From positions 1 through 9,029 of the forward strand of contig CALJUI010000299.1 in the NCBI GenBank assembly GCA_937975735.1: a stretch of DNA of 9,029 nucleotides, written 5' to 3'. The stretch's first letter is position 1. Every line of letters begins with the position of its first letter. This document shows positions 1-6,733 of the stretch, in pieces. The DNA is from an uncultured Rubrivivax sp. GTDB taxonomy: Bacteria > Pseudomonadota > Gammaproteobacteria > Burkholderiales > Burkholderiaceae_C. Below the pieces are notes generated by a model, which did no database searches, was not told the DNA's origin, and saw only the letters and a list, made by a program, of their open reading frames with translations. The translations under genes were made by a program, and so were the position numbers.

Positions 1-171
1 CGCCAGGGCGGCCGCCACCCCGACTACCGCGAAGAGGACGGCCAGCGCGTGATGAAACGCAGCGAGATCACGGTTCGCGTGCACCTGCACCGCGGCCCGG
101 CCAGCGCGACGGTCTGGACCTGCGACCTGTCACACGACTACGTCAGCATCAACGCGGACTATCGCAGTTGA
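1..171 (+). CDS. argJ: ArgJ C-terminal fragment (ornithine/glutamate N-acetyltransferase)
   Basis: This is the 3' end of a gene whose start lies outside the window; 56 codons in frame 1 end at TGA 169-171. The tail contains EDGQRVMKRSEITVRVHL and then TVWTCDLSHDYVSINADYRS, which I recognise as the conserved C-terminus of the ArgJ beta chain. ArgJ is a cytoplasmic enzyme that transfers acetyl from N-acetylornithine to glutamate in the cyclic arginine pathway. Some members also use acetyl-CoA. The self-cleavage site and the rest of the active site are upstream and cannot be examined. The next gene starts inside this stop codon (TTGA overlap), so the two may be co-transcribed. The identification is firm for the family; whether the enzyme is mono- or bifunctional cannot be told from the tail. 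Confidence 0.93.
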   Translation, partial: RQGGRHPDYREEDGQRVMKRSEITVRVHLHRGPASATVWTCDLSHDYVSINADYRS

Positions 172-1472
172 GTCGAGGCCTGCGGCGCATCGGCGACGCG
201 CTGCAGCGCACGCTGCGGCTGCCGCCGACCGACCTCTGGCTCGAGCCGACCTACCTGCGCCTGTGGTGCTCGATCCTGTCGAGCTCCTTCGGCAACCAGG
301 TGATGATGCTGGCGCTGCCGCTCACCGCGGCGGTGCTGCTGCAGGCCACGCCGACCCAGATGGGCGCGCTGACCGCGATCGAGCTGCTGCCGTTCCTGCT
401 GCTGTCGTTGCCCTCGGGTGTCTGGCTGGACCGCGTGCGCAAGCTGCCGGTCTACGTCGGCGGCGAGACCCTGCTGGCGGCGGTCGCGCTGAGCGTGCCG
501 CTGGCCTGGTGGGCCGGCTGGCTGTCGATGGGCTGGCTCTACGTGGTCGGTTTCGTGATCGGCGGCGTGCACACGGTGGCCGGCAGCGCGGCGCAGATCG
601 TGTTGACCCAGGTCGTGCCGCGCGAACGGCTGGTCGACGCGCATGCCCGCAACGCGCTGGCGAGCTCCGGCGCCGAGGTCGCCGGCCCGGGCCTGGCCGG
701 CCTGCTGATCAAGATCTTCGGCGCGCCGCTGACCCTGGTGGTCAACGCGGTGCTGCTGCTCGGTTCGGCGCTGATCCTGCGCGGCATCCGCGTGCAGGAG
801 ACGATCGTGCGCGCCGAGGCCGGCAGCTTCTGGCCGGCGCTGCGCGAGGGCCTGCAGTTCGTCGCCCGCCAGCGCCTGCTCGTGATGCTGGCGGTGCTGA
901 TGGCCGTCTGGCAGATGTGCCACTACGCGGCACTGACCGTCCAGATCCTGCTCGCCACCCGCACCCTCGGGCTCAGCGAGCAGGCGGTGGGACTGTGCTT
1001 TGCCGGGATGGGGATCGGCACGATCTTCGGCAGCGTCGCCGGGCGCCGGCTCAGCGAGCGGCTCGGGCCCGGGCCCTGCCTGGTCCTCGGCTACGCGGTC
1101 AGCGGCGCGGGCTGGCTGCTCGCCGCGGTGGCGCCGGCCGGGCCCTGGGGGGTCGCCGCGTTCGCGCTGATGCTGATGATGTTCGCCACCGGGGCGGTCT
1201 TCATCTTCATCAACTTCCTCGCGCTGCGCCAGGCGGTGACGCCGACCGCGCTGCTCGGCCGCATGACGAGCACGATGCGCTGGCTGTCGCTGCTGGCCGC
1301 CGGACCCGGCGCTTTGCTCGGCGGCTGGCTGGGCGAGCATGTCGGCCTGCGCTGGGCGCTGGTCTTCGCCGGCGGCGTGACGCTGGCGCTGGCGGCGGTG
1401 GCCTGGCGGCTGCCGCGCCTGCGCGCGCTGCGCAGCCTGCCGAACGCCGAGCCGCTCAGCCGGCCGGCGTGA
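168..1472 (+). CDS. MFS transporter, putative exporter (EntS/MFS_3-like)
   Basis: This 434-residue inner-membrane protein of the major facilitator superfamily has about 12 hydrophobic segments in two halves. They run from about residue 33 to 205 and from about 233 to 415, joined by a charged loop. Motif A is visible as GVWLDRVRK (84-92) after the second segment. PRERLVDAHARNALASSGAEV (151-171) followed by AGPGLAGLL, and GRMTSTMRW (364-372) followed by a Gly-rich segment, resemble enterobactin-exporter-type (MFS_3) proteins. Drug, siderophore or metabolite efflux is therefore likely; the substrate is unknown. The TTG at 168 is chosen because the next in-frame GTG/ATG codons (300-308) lie inside the first membrane segment. 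No clear Shine-Dalgarno precedes it, and the start overlaps the argJ stop, suggesting translational coupling. The 3' end overlaps the end of the convergent ugpQ by 17 bases. Confidence 0.85.
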   Translation: MSRGLRRIGDALQRTLRLPPTDLWLEPTYLRLWCSILSSSFGNQVMMLALPLTAAVLLQATPTQMGALTAIELLPFLLLSLPSGVWLDRVRKLPVYVGGETLLAAVALSVPLAWWAGWLSMGWLYVVGFVIGGVHTVAGSAAQIVLTQVVPRERLVDAHARNALASSGAEVAGPGLAGLLIKIFGAPLTLVVNAVLLLGSALILRGIRVQETIVRAEAGSFWPALREGLQFVARQRLLVMLAVLMAVWQMCHYAALTVQILLATRTLGLSEQAVGLCFAGMGIGTIFGSVAGRRLSERLGPGPCLVLGYAVSGAGWLLAAVAPAGPWGVAAFALMLMMFATGAVFIFINFLALRQAVTPTALLGRMTSTMRWLSLLAAGPGALLGGWLGEHVGLRWALVFAGGVTLALAAVAWRLPRLRALRSLPNAEPLSRPA

Positions 1473-2205
1473 AGCGGTCGACCGCGTCGGTGATCAGCCC
1501 GTCGATGTCCAGTGCCCGCAGCCGCGCGACGTCCGCCGGTTCGTTGACCGTGTAGCACAGCCCGCGCAAGCCGGCACCGTGCAGCTTCGCGATCACCTCG
1601 GCGTCCATGATCCGGTGATTGCTCACCACGGCGACACAGCCGAGCGACCCGGCCATCTCGAACCAGCCGTTCCACAGCTCGTCGACGAGCAGCGCGCGCG
1701 GCAGCGCGGGCGCCGCCTCGCGCGCGCCGGCCAGCGCCTCGGGCATGAAGGAGCTCAGCAGCGGCGGCACCGCGGCGTCCGACCACAGTCGCGCCGCCTC
1801 GCGTGCGACGACCTCGCCCGTGCGGCGTTCGTCGCCCGGGGTCGGCTTGATCTCGATGTTCAGCAGGTGGCCGTTCGTGCGCACGAAGGCGGCGATCGCG
1901 GCCAGCGTCGGCGGCGGCTCGCCCGCGTAGGCGCGGCTGTGCCAGCCGCCGGCGTCCAGCCGCGACAGCGCCGACCAGTCCTGGCCCGCCGCGCGGCCGC
2001 GGCCGTCGCTGGTGCGTTCCAGCGTGGCATCGTGCAGCAGGAAGGGCACGCCGTCGCGGCTGAGCTTGACGTCGCACTCGTAGGCCCGGTAGCCGTGCAT
2101 CGCGCCGAGGCGGAACGCGGCCAGCGTGTTCTCGGGCGCCAGCTTGCCGGCGCCGCGATGGGCGATCCACAGCGGGTAGGGCCAGGGGGTCTGCGGTCGG
2201 GCCAT
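1456..2205 (-). CDS. ugpQ: Glycerophosphodiester phosphodiesterase UgpQ
   Basis: This 249-residue cytoplasmic enzyme hydrolyses glycerophosphodiesters to sn-glycerol-3-phosphate plus the alcohol. Its length matches E. coli UgpQ (about 247). It is a GDPD-type TIM barrel. HRG at 16-18 and PENT at 24-27 sit near the N-terminus, followed by E43 and D45 (YECDVKLS) and HD at 58-59. NIEIKP at 116-121 supplies the E118/K120 pair. Together these cover the catalytic histidines and metal-binding acids of the family. No signal peptide is visible, consistent with a cytoplasmic role. It is the last gene of the ugp operon and starts 13 bases after the ugpC stop, with only a distant GAGG as a possible ribosome site. 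Its stop codon lies inside the 3' end of the convergent MFS gene, and I see no terminator hairpin between them. Confidence 0.95.
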   Translation of the reverse strand: MARPQTPWPYPLWIAHRGAGKLAPENTLAAFRLGAMHGYRAYECDVKLSRDGVPFLLHDATLERTSDGRGRAAGQDWSALSRLDAGGWHSRAYAGEPPPTLAAIAAFVRTNGHLLNIEIKPTPGDERRTGEVVAREAARLWSDAAVPPLLSSFMPEALAGAREAAPALPRALLVDELWNGWFEMAGSLGCVAVVSNHRIMDAEVIAKLHGAGLRGLCYTVNEPADVARLRALDIDGLITDAVDRFTPAG

Positions 2206-2218
2206 CGCTGACCAGGCC

Positions 2219-3283
<1,065 letters not shown>

Positions 3284-3293
3284 GGTTCGTTCT

Positions 3294-4151
3294 CTACTTT
3301 TCCGTGTCCACGAGGCCCTTGACAAACCACTTCTGCATCAGGATCACGACCACCGCCGGCGGCAGCATCGCCAGGATCGCGGTGGCCATCACGACGTTCC
3401 ACTCGGTCGCGGCGTCGCCGCCGGTGACCATGCGCTTGATGCCCATCACGACCGGGTACATGTCCTCGGAGGTCGTCACCAGCAGCGGCCACAGGTACTG
3501 GTTCCAGCCGTAGATGAACTGGATCACGAACAGCGCCGCGATCGAGGTGCGCGACAGCGGCAGCAGCACGTCCTTGAAGAAGCGCATCGGGCCGGCGCCG
3601 TCGATGCGCGCCGCCTCGACGAGTTCGTCGGGCACGGTCAGGAAGAACTGGCGGAACAGGAAGGTCGCGGTCGCCGAGGCGATCAGCGGCACGGTCAGGC
3701 CCGTGTAGGAGTTGAGCATGCCCAGGTCGGCGACGACCTTGTAGGTCGGCAGGATGCGCACCTCCACCGGCAGCATCAGCGTGACGAAGATCATCCAGAA
3801 CACGAGGCTGCGCAGCGGGAAGCGGAAGTAGACCACCGCGAACGCCGACAGCAGCGAAATCGCGATCTTGCCGATCGCGATCACCAGCGCCATCACCAGG
3901 CTGACCCACAGCATCGGCGCCACCGGCGGGATCTTGCTGCCGTACTCGGTCTGGCCGCCGAACAGTGCGACGCGGTAGCTGTCGAGCAGGTTGTCGCCCG
4001 GCAGCAGCGACATCGGCACGTTCTGCACGATCTGCACCGCGGTCTGCGTCGACGCGACGAAGGTGACGTAGACCGGGAAGGCGACGATCAGCACCCCGAG
4101 CAACAGCACGAGGTGCGACAGCACCGTGGCGGCCGGCCGGTTCTCAACCAT
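3294..4151 (-). CDS. ugpE: sn-glycerol-3-phosphate ABC transporter permease UgpE
   Basis: This 285-residue inner-membrane permease (MalG/UgpE type) pairs with UgpA to form the translocation pore. The first hydrophobic segment lies at about residues 11-34, with further segments near 80-105, 114-130, 150-170, 202-225 and 255-275. The EAA loop that contacts the ATPase reads EAARIDGAG (179-187) and is followed by PMRFFKDVLLPLS. The ATG at 4151 gives MVENRPAATVLSHLVLLLG, which matches the start of E. coli UgpE (MIENRP). The open frame continues 23 codons further upstream, but those read through the intergenic repeat and are rejected. GGGAG at 4160-4164 with an 8-base spacer is a good ribosome site and supports this start. 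The gap to ugpA holds a hairpin-rich element described separately. Confidence 0.95.
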   Translation of the reverse strand: MVENRPAATVLSHLVLLLGVLIVAFPVYVTFVASTQTAVQIVQNVPMSLLPGDNLLDSYRVALFGGQTEYGSKIPPVAPMLWVSLVMALVIAIGKIAISLLSAFAVVYFRFPLRSLVFWMIFVTLMLPVEVRILPTYKVVADLGMLNSYTGLTVPLIASATATFLFRQFFLTVPDELVEAARIDGAGPMRFFKDVLLPLSRTSIAALFVIQFIYGWNQYLWPLLVTTSEDMYPVVMGIKRMVTGGDAATEWNVVMATAILAMLPPAVVVILMQKWFVKGLVDTEK

Positions 4152-4159
4152 TGACCTTG

Positions 4160-4164
4160 CTCCC
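4160..4164 (-). promoter_or_regulatory. Shine-Dalgarno site of ugpE
   Basis: On the minus strand this reads GGGAG, 8 bases before the ATG at 4151. It decides the ugpE start against a longer open frame running up to 4220. The stop of a small overlapping ORF (4144-4146) lies just downstream of this ATG. Confidence 0.65.
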
Positions 4165-4170
4165 ACGAGT

Positions 4171-4274
4171 CGGGCAGGCCCCTTCAAGCGGCGGCCGCGG
4201 ATCCGGCTTCGCCGGTCCACCGGGCGCGCCCCCTCGAGGGGGAGGCGACCGGAGGTCGCTTCGGGGGTGGGCCA
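4171..4274 (-). repeat. Multi-hairpin intergenic element between ugpA and ugpE
   Basis: This non-ugp stretch between ugpA and ugpE contains three inverted repeats in a row. The first is at 4199-4218 (CCGGC/GCCGG arms around TTC, extended by GGA/TCC with one bulge). The second is the 14-base perfect palindrome CCCCCTCGAGGGGG at 4229-4242. The third is GCGACC-GGA-GGTCGC at 4245-4259. It ends with GGGGGTGGGCCAT against the ugpA stop. From memory, this arrangement looks like an interspersed intergenic element common in Burkholderiales genomes. Only one copy is in this window, so the repeat nature is inferred. There is no T-tract, so it is not a standard terminator. REP-like control of mRNA stability or partial attenuation within the operon is plausible. 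Confidence 0.55.
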
Positions 4275-5162
4275 TCAATAGTTCACCTTCCGTTCGACGT
4301 AGCGGAACTGCACGACGGTCAGCGCGATGACGATCACCATCAGCACCACCGACTGCGCCGCCGAGCCGCCGAGGTCCAGCGCCTTGAAGCCGTCGAAGTA
4401 GACCTTGTAGACGAGGATCGCGGTCTCCTTGCCCGGGCCGCCCTCGGTCGCGGCGTCGACGATCGCGAAGGTGTCGAAGAAGGCGTAGACGATGTTGATG
4501 ACGAGCAGGAAGAAGGTCGTCGGCGTCAGCAGCGGGAACTGCACGGTCCAGAAGCGGCGCCAGGGGCCGGCGCCGTCGATCGCGGCGGCCTCGATCAGGC
4601 TCTTCGGGATCGACTGCAGCCCGGCGAGGAAGAACAGGAAGTTGTAGGAGATCTGCTTCCACACCGCGGCCATCACGATCAGCGTCATCGCGTGGTTGCC
4701 GTTGAGCAGGTGGTTCCAGTCCAGCCCGCCTTCGCGCAGCCAGAAGCTGACGATGCCGATCGACGGCGCGAACATGAACAGCCACACGACGCCGGCCACC
4801 GCCGGCGCCACCGCGTAGGGCCAGATCAGGAAGGTCTTGTAGGTTGCCGCGGCGCGCACGACGCGGTCGGCCATCACCGCCAGCACGAGCGCGATCGCCA
4901 GACCGAAGAACGCGACCAGCGCCGAGAAGTAGGCGGTGGTCTTGAACGACGCGAGGTAGGTCTCGTCGTTCCACAGCCGCACGAAGTTCTCGGCGCCGAC
5001 GAACTGTGTGCTGGTGCCGAACGCGTCCTCGGTGAGCACGCTCTGGTACAGCGCCTGCGCCGCCGGCCAGAAGAAGAAGACCAGCACGATCGCCATCTGC
5101 GGCGCGACGAGCGCCCAGGGCAGCCATGCGGACTTGAAGCGGACGCGCTTTTCGACGGCCAA
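4275..5162 (-). CDS. ugpA: sn-glycerol-3-phosphate ABC transporter permease UgpA
   Basis: This 295-residue inner-membrane permease (MalF/UgpA type) is UgpE's partner. The N-terminus VRFKSAWLPWALVAPQ followed by a hydrophobic stretch (about 13-36) resembles E. coli UgpA (FRSRWLPYLLVAPQ). Further membrane segments lie near 76-98, 110-133, 158-182, 213-237 and 268-287. The EAA loop reads EAAAIDGAG (191-199) followed by PWRRFW, which docks on UgpC. The length matches E. coli UgpA (295). The only usable start is TTG at 5162: no ATG or GTG lies in frame upstream, and the next ATG (codon 23) is inside the first membrane segment. No Shine-Dalgarno is seen before the TTG, so translation may be weak or depend on upstream context. 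A 101-base gap with two hairpins separates it from ugpB. Confidence 0.94.
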   Translation of the reverse strand: MAVEKRVRFKSAWLPWALVAPQMAIVLVFFFWPAAQALYQSVLTEDAFGTSTQFVGAENFVRLWNDETYLASFKTTAYFSALVAFFGLAIALVLAVMADRVVRAAATYKTFLIWPYAVAPAVAGVVWLFMFAPSIGIVSFWLREGGLDWNHLLNGNHAMTLIVMAAVWKQISYNFLFFLAGLQSIPKSLIEAAAIDGAGPWRRFWTVQFPLLTPTTFFLLVINIVYAFFDTFAIVDAATEGGPGKETAILVYKVYFDGFKALDLGGSAAQSVVLMVIVIALTVVQFRYVERKVNY

Positions 5163-5195
5163 GGCGATCAGTCGGGGAGGTTCAAGGGCGACGAC

Positions 5196-5220
5196 CCCCT
5201 CCCCGCTCGGCGGGGAGGGG
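5196..5220. repeat. Perfect 11-bp hairpin between ugpB and ugpA
   Basis: The arms CCCCTCCCCGC (5196-5206) and GCGGGGAGGGG (5210-5220) pair perfectly around a TCG loop, all but one pair being G-C. No run of T follows on the minus strand; the transcript continues into GGTCGTCGCCC. It therefore does not look like an intrinsic terminator. In the operon transcript it would lie 34 bases before the ugpA TTG start. It could protect upstream ugpB mRNA from 3' decay or reduce read-through. The C-rich/G-rich composition is common in intergenic elements of GC-rich betaproteobacteria. Confidence 0.7.
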
Positions 5221-5248
5221 ACGGGGGGGCGCCGTCAATTCTGCCGCG

Positions 5249-5280
5249 AAGCGATCAAGGGCTTCAGCCCTTGTTCGCTT
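5249..5280 (-). repeat. 13-bp-stem hairpin with the ugpB stop codon in its loop
   Basis: Read on the plus strand, the arms are AAGCGA-T-CAAGGGC (5249-5262) and GCCCTTG-T-TCGCTT (5267-5280) around the four-base loop TTCA. That gives 13 pairs with a single T-T mismatch. On the coding strand the loop reads TGAA, so the ugpB stop (5266-5264) sits in the loop. The last codons of ugpB form the 5' arm, and a second in-frame TGA (5257-5255) lies in the 3' arm. There is no following U-tract. An mRNA-stabilising or processing stem-loop at the end of the binding-protein cistron is the likeliest role, as known for malE-malF style operons. Confidence 0.7.
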
Positions 5281-6577
5281 TCTCGAAGCGCTCGAGCAGT
5301 TCGTCGCCGCGCTTCTTGATCGCGTCGAGCGCGTCCTTGGCCGACTTCTTGCCGGCCCAGACCTGCTCGAGTTCCTCGTCGTAGATCGCCCGGATCTGCA
5401 CGAAGTTGCCCAGGCGGATGCCGCGCGACTTGTCGGTGACCTTGCGGATCATCTGCGTCACCGACACGTCGGTGCCCGGGTTCTGCTTGTAGAAGCCCGA
5501 GTCCTCGGTCAGCTTGAACGCGGCATTCGTGATCGGCAGGTAGCCGGTGCGCTTGTGGCTCTCGGACTGGACCTTCGGGTCCGACAGGTAGGTGAAGAAG
5601 GCGGCCACGCCCTTGTACTCGGCCGGCTTCTTGCCCGCCATCACCCACAGGCTGGCGCCGCCGATGACGGTGTTCTGCGGCGCCCCGGCGACGTCGGGGT
5701 AGTACGGCAGCGTGCTGATGCCCGCGTCGAACTTGGCGTTGCGCTTGACGTTGCCGATCAGCGACGATGACGCGGTGTTCATCGCGCACTCGCCCGAGAC
5801 GAAGGGCGCGTCGGCCTTGTTGCCGCGGCCCTTGTAGACGAACAGGCCCTGCTGCGCCATGTTGGCCAGGTTCTCGATGTGGCGCACGTGCAGCGGCGAG
5901 TTCGTCGCCAGGCGGGCATCCAGGCCGTCGAAGCCGTTGTTCTTGGTCGCGAACAGCACGTTGTGCCAGGCGGAGAAGTTCTCCATCTGCGTCCAGCCCT
6001 GCCAACTGGCGGTGAACGGGCAGGCATGACCGCTGGCCTTGAGCTTCGCGGCCGCGAGCACCAACTCGGGCCAGGTCTTGGGCGGGCTGTTCGGATCCAG
6101 GCCGGCGGCCTTGAACGCGTCCTTGTTGTAGTGCAGCACCGAGGTCGAGCTGTTGAACGGCAGGCTCATCATCGTGCCGTTCGGCGCCGTGTAGTAGCCG
6201 GCCACCGCGGGCACGTAGGCCTTCGGGTCGAACTTGGCGCCGGCTTCCCTCATCACCTCGCCGACCGGCTTGATCGCGCCCTTGCTGGCCATCATCGTCG
6301 CGGTGCCGACCTCGAAGACCTGCAGGATGTGCGGCGCGTTGCCGGCGCGGAACGCGGCGATGCCGGCGGTCATCGACTCGTCGTAGGTGCCCTTGAAGAC
6401 GGCGGTGACCTTGTAGTCCTTCTGCGATTCGTTGAAACCCTTGGCGAGGTCGTTGACCCACTCGCCGAGGGCGCCGCCCATCGAATGCCACCAGATCACC
6501 TCGGTCTGGGCGTGCGCGGGTAGGGTCGTCAGCGCTGCGGCGGCGATCGCCGTCAGGGCCAGGGGCTTGAGCTTCAT
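5264..6577 (-). CDS. ugpB: Periplasmic glycerol-3-phosphate-binding protein UgpB
   Basis: This 437-residue extracellular solute-binding protein (family 1) is the periplasmic receptor that delivers glycerol-3-phosphate or glycerophosphocholine-type ligands to UgpAE. A Sec signal peptide is clear: MKLKP, a hydrophobic Ala/Leu core, and PAHA with cleavage expected after A23. The mature protein matches E. coli UgpB strongly in WWHSMGGALGEWV (29-41) and in FRAGNAPHILQVFEVGTATM (76-95). It also matches in FNSSTSVLHYNKDAFKAAGL (141-160), SWQGW (191-195), GGASLWVM (306-313), RTGYLPIT (343-350) and RLGNFVQIR (388-396). The ATG at 6577 has GGAG 5 bases upstream and begins the signal peptide. The frame stays open for another 2.4 kb upstream, but that is antisense to the divergent gene. 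It is the first gene of the operon, with a control region of overlapping inverted repeats in front. Confidence 0.97.
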   Translation of the reverse strand: MKLKPLALTAIAAAALTTLPAHAQTEVIWWHSMGGALGEWVNDLAKGFNESQKDYKVTAVFKGTYDESMTAGIAAFRAGNAPHILQVFEVGTATMMASKGAIKPVGEVMREAGAKFDPKAYVPAVAGYYTAPNGTMMSLPFNSSTSVLHYNKDAFKAAGLDPNSPPKTWPELVLAAAKLKASGHACPFTASWQGWTQMENFSAWHNVLFATKNNGFDGLDARLATNSPLHVRHIENLANMAQQGLFVYKGRGNKADAPFVSGECAMNTASSSLIGNVKRNAKFDAGISTLPYYPDVAGAPQNTVIGGASLWVMAGKKPAEYKGVAAFFTYLSDPKVQSESHKRTGYLPITNAAFKLTEDSGFYKQNPGTDVSVTQMIRKVTDKSRGIRLGNFVQIRAIYDEELEQVWAGKKSAKDALDAIKKRGDELLERFEKANKG

Positions 6578-6582
6578 ACGGA

Positions 6583-6586
6583 CTCC
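6583..6586 (-). promoter_or_regulatory. Shine-Dalgarno site of ugpB
   Basis: On the minus strand this reads GGAG, 5 bases before the ATG at 6577. It fixes the ugpB start immediately before the signal peptide, although the reading frame remains open far upstream. Confidence 0.7.
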
Positions 6587-6599
6587 ATGACTGGGTTGA

Positions 6600-6637
6600 G
6601 ACAATGCGTCGCGGATTGTCATGCGCATTTGTGACAA
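6600..6637. promoter_or_regulatory. Overlapping inverted repeats in the ugpB divergent control region (putative operator)
   Basis: The 156-base region between ugpB and the divergent FAD gene contains GACAAT-N9-ATTGTC (6600-6620). It also contains TTGTCA-N10-TGACAA (6616-6637), which shares its left half-site with the first repeat. The palindrome ATGCGCAT (6621-6628) lies in the middle. The three TTGTC/GACAA half-sites are 16-17 bases apart and sit 23-60 bases upstream of the ugpB ATG, a typical place for an operator. In the ugpB direction the distal end reads TTGTCAC-AAAT, which resembles one half of a Pho box plus its spacer. The expected second 7-mer is not there, so PhoB control is not established. 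I could not find a convincing -35/-10 pair for either gene. Nothing else in the rest of the intergenic region is recognisable. Confidence 0.45.
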
Positions 6638-6733
6638 CCCCGTTTCTCTCATTGCCGGCAAGGTGCCGACAAGCGGGATAACCCCCTTCAGGGCAGCCGC
6701 TTTGTTGCACTGCGGTACGATTCGCAATTCACC

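Larger units (their letters stand above)
4144..4275 (-). other. Small ORF (43 codons) bridging ugpA and ugpE, within a repeat-like element
   Basis: The ATG at 4275-4273 overlaps the ugpA stop as TGATG. The frame stays open for 43 codons and ends at TGA 4146-4144, just inside the ugpE start (ATG 4151-4149). The predicted peptide begins MAHPRSDLRSPPPRGG and is rich in Pro, Arg and Gly, with no recognisable domain. It is encoded almost entirely by the hairpin-rich intergenic element, so it is most likely a by-product of that sequence and not a conserved protein. The stop-start overlaps at both ends would nevertheless allow ribosomes leaving ugpA to travel to ugpE. No ribosome site other than the coupling itself is apparent. 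Treat it as a possible coupling leader, not an established gene. Confidence 0.25.

Noticed and set aside
159..1340. A 393-codon minus-strand ORF opposite the MFS gene.
   Set aside because: The product is a low-complexity Arg/Gln/His/Ala string typical of antisense frames in GC-rich genes. The plus strand encodes a clear membrane transporter.
3284..3325. Upstream in-frame start for ugpC adding 14 residues.
   Set aside because: It would overlap the end of ugpE, and the added residues do not resemble UgpC N-termini; the ATG at 3283 fits the family start.
5196..5220. Intrinsic terminator after ugpB.
   Set aside because: The stem is strong, but no T-tract follows in the transcribed direction, and the downstream ugpAECQ genes need read-through.
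6600..6637. A full Pho box upstream of ugpB.
   Set aside because: One 7-mer (TTGTCAC) and an AAAT spacer fit the consensus, but the second 7-mer matches at only about one position, so a complete site is not supported.
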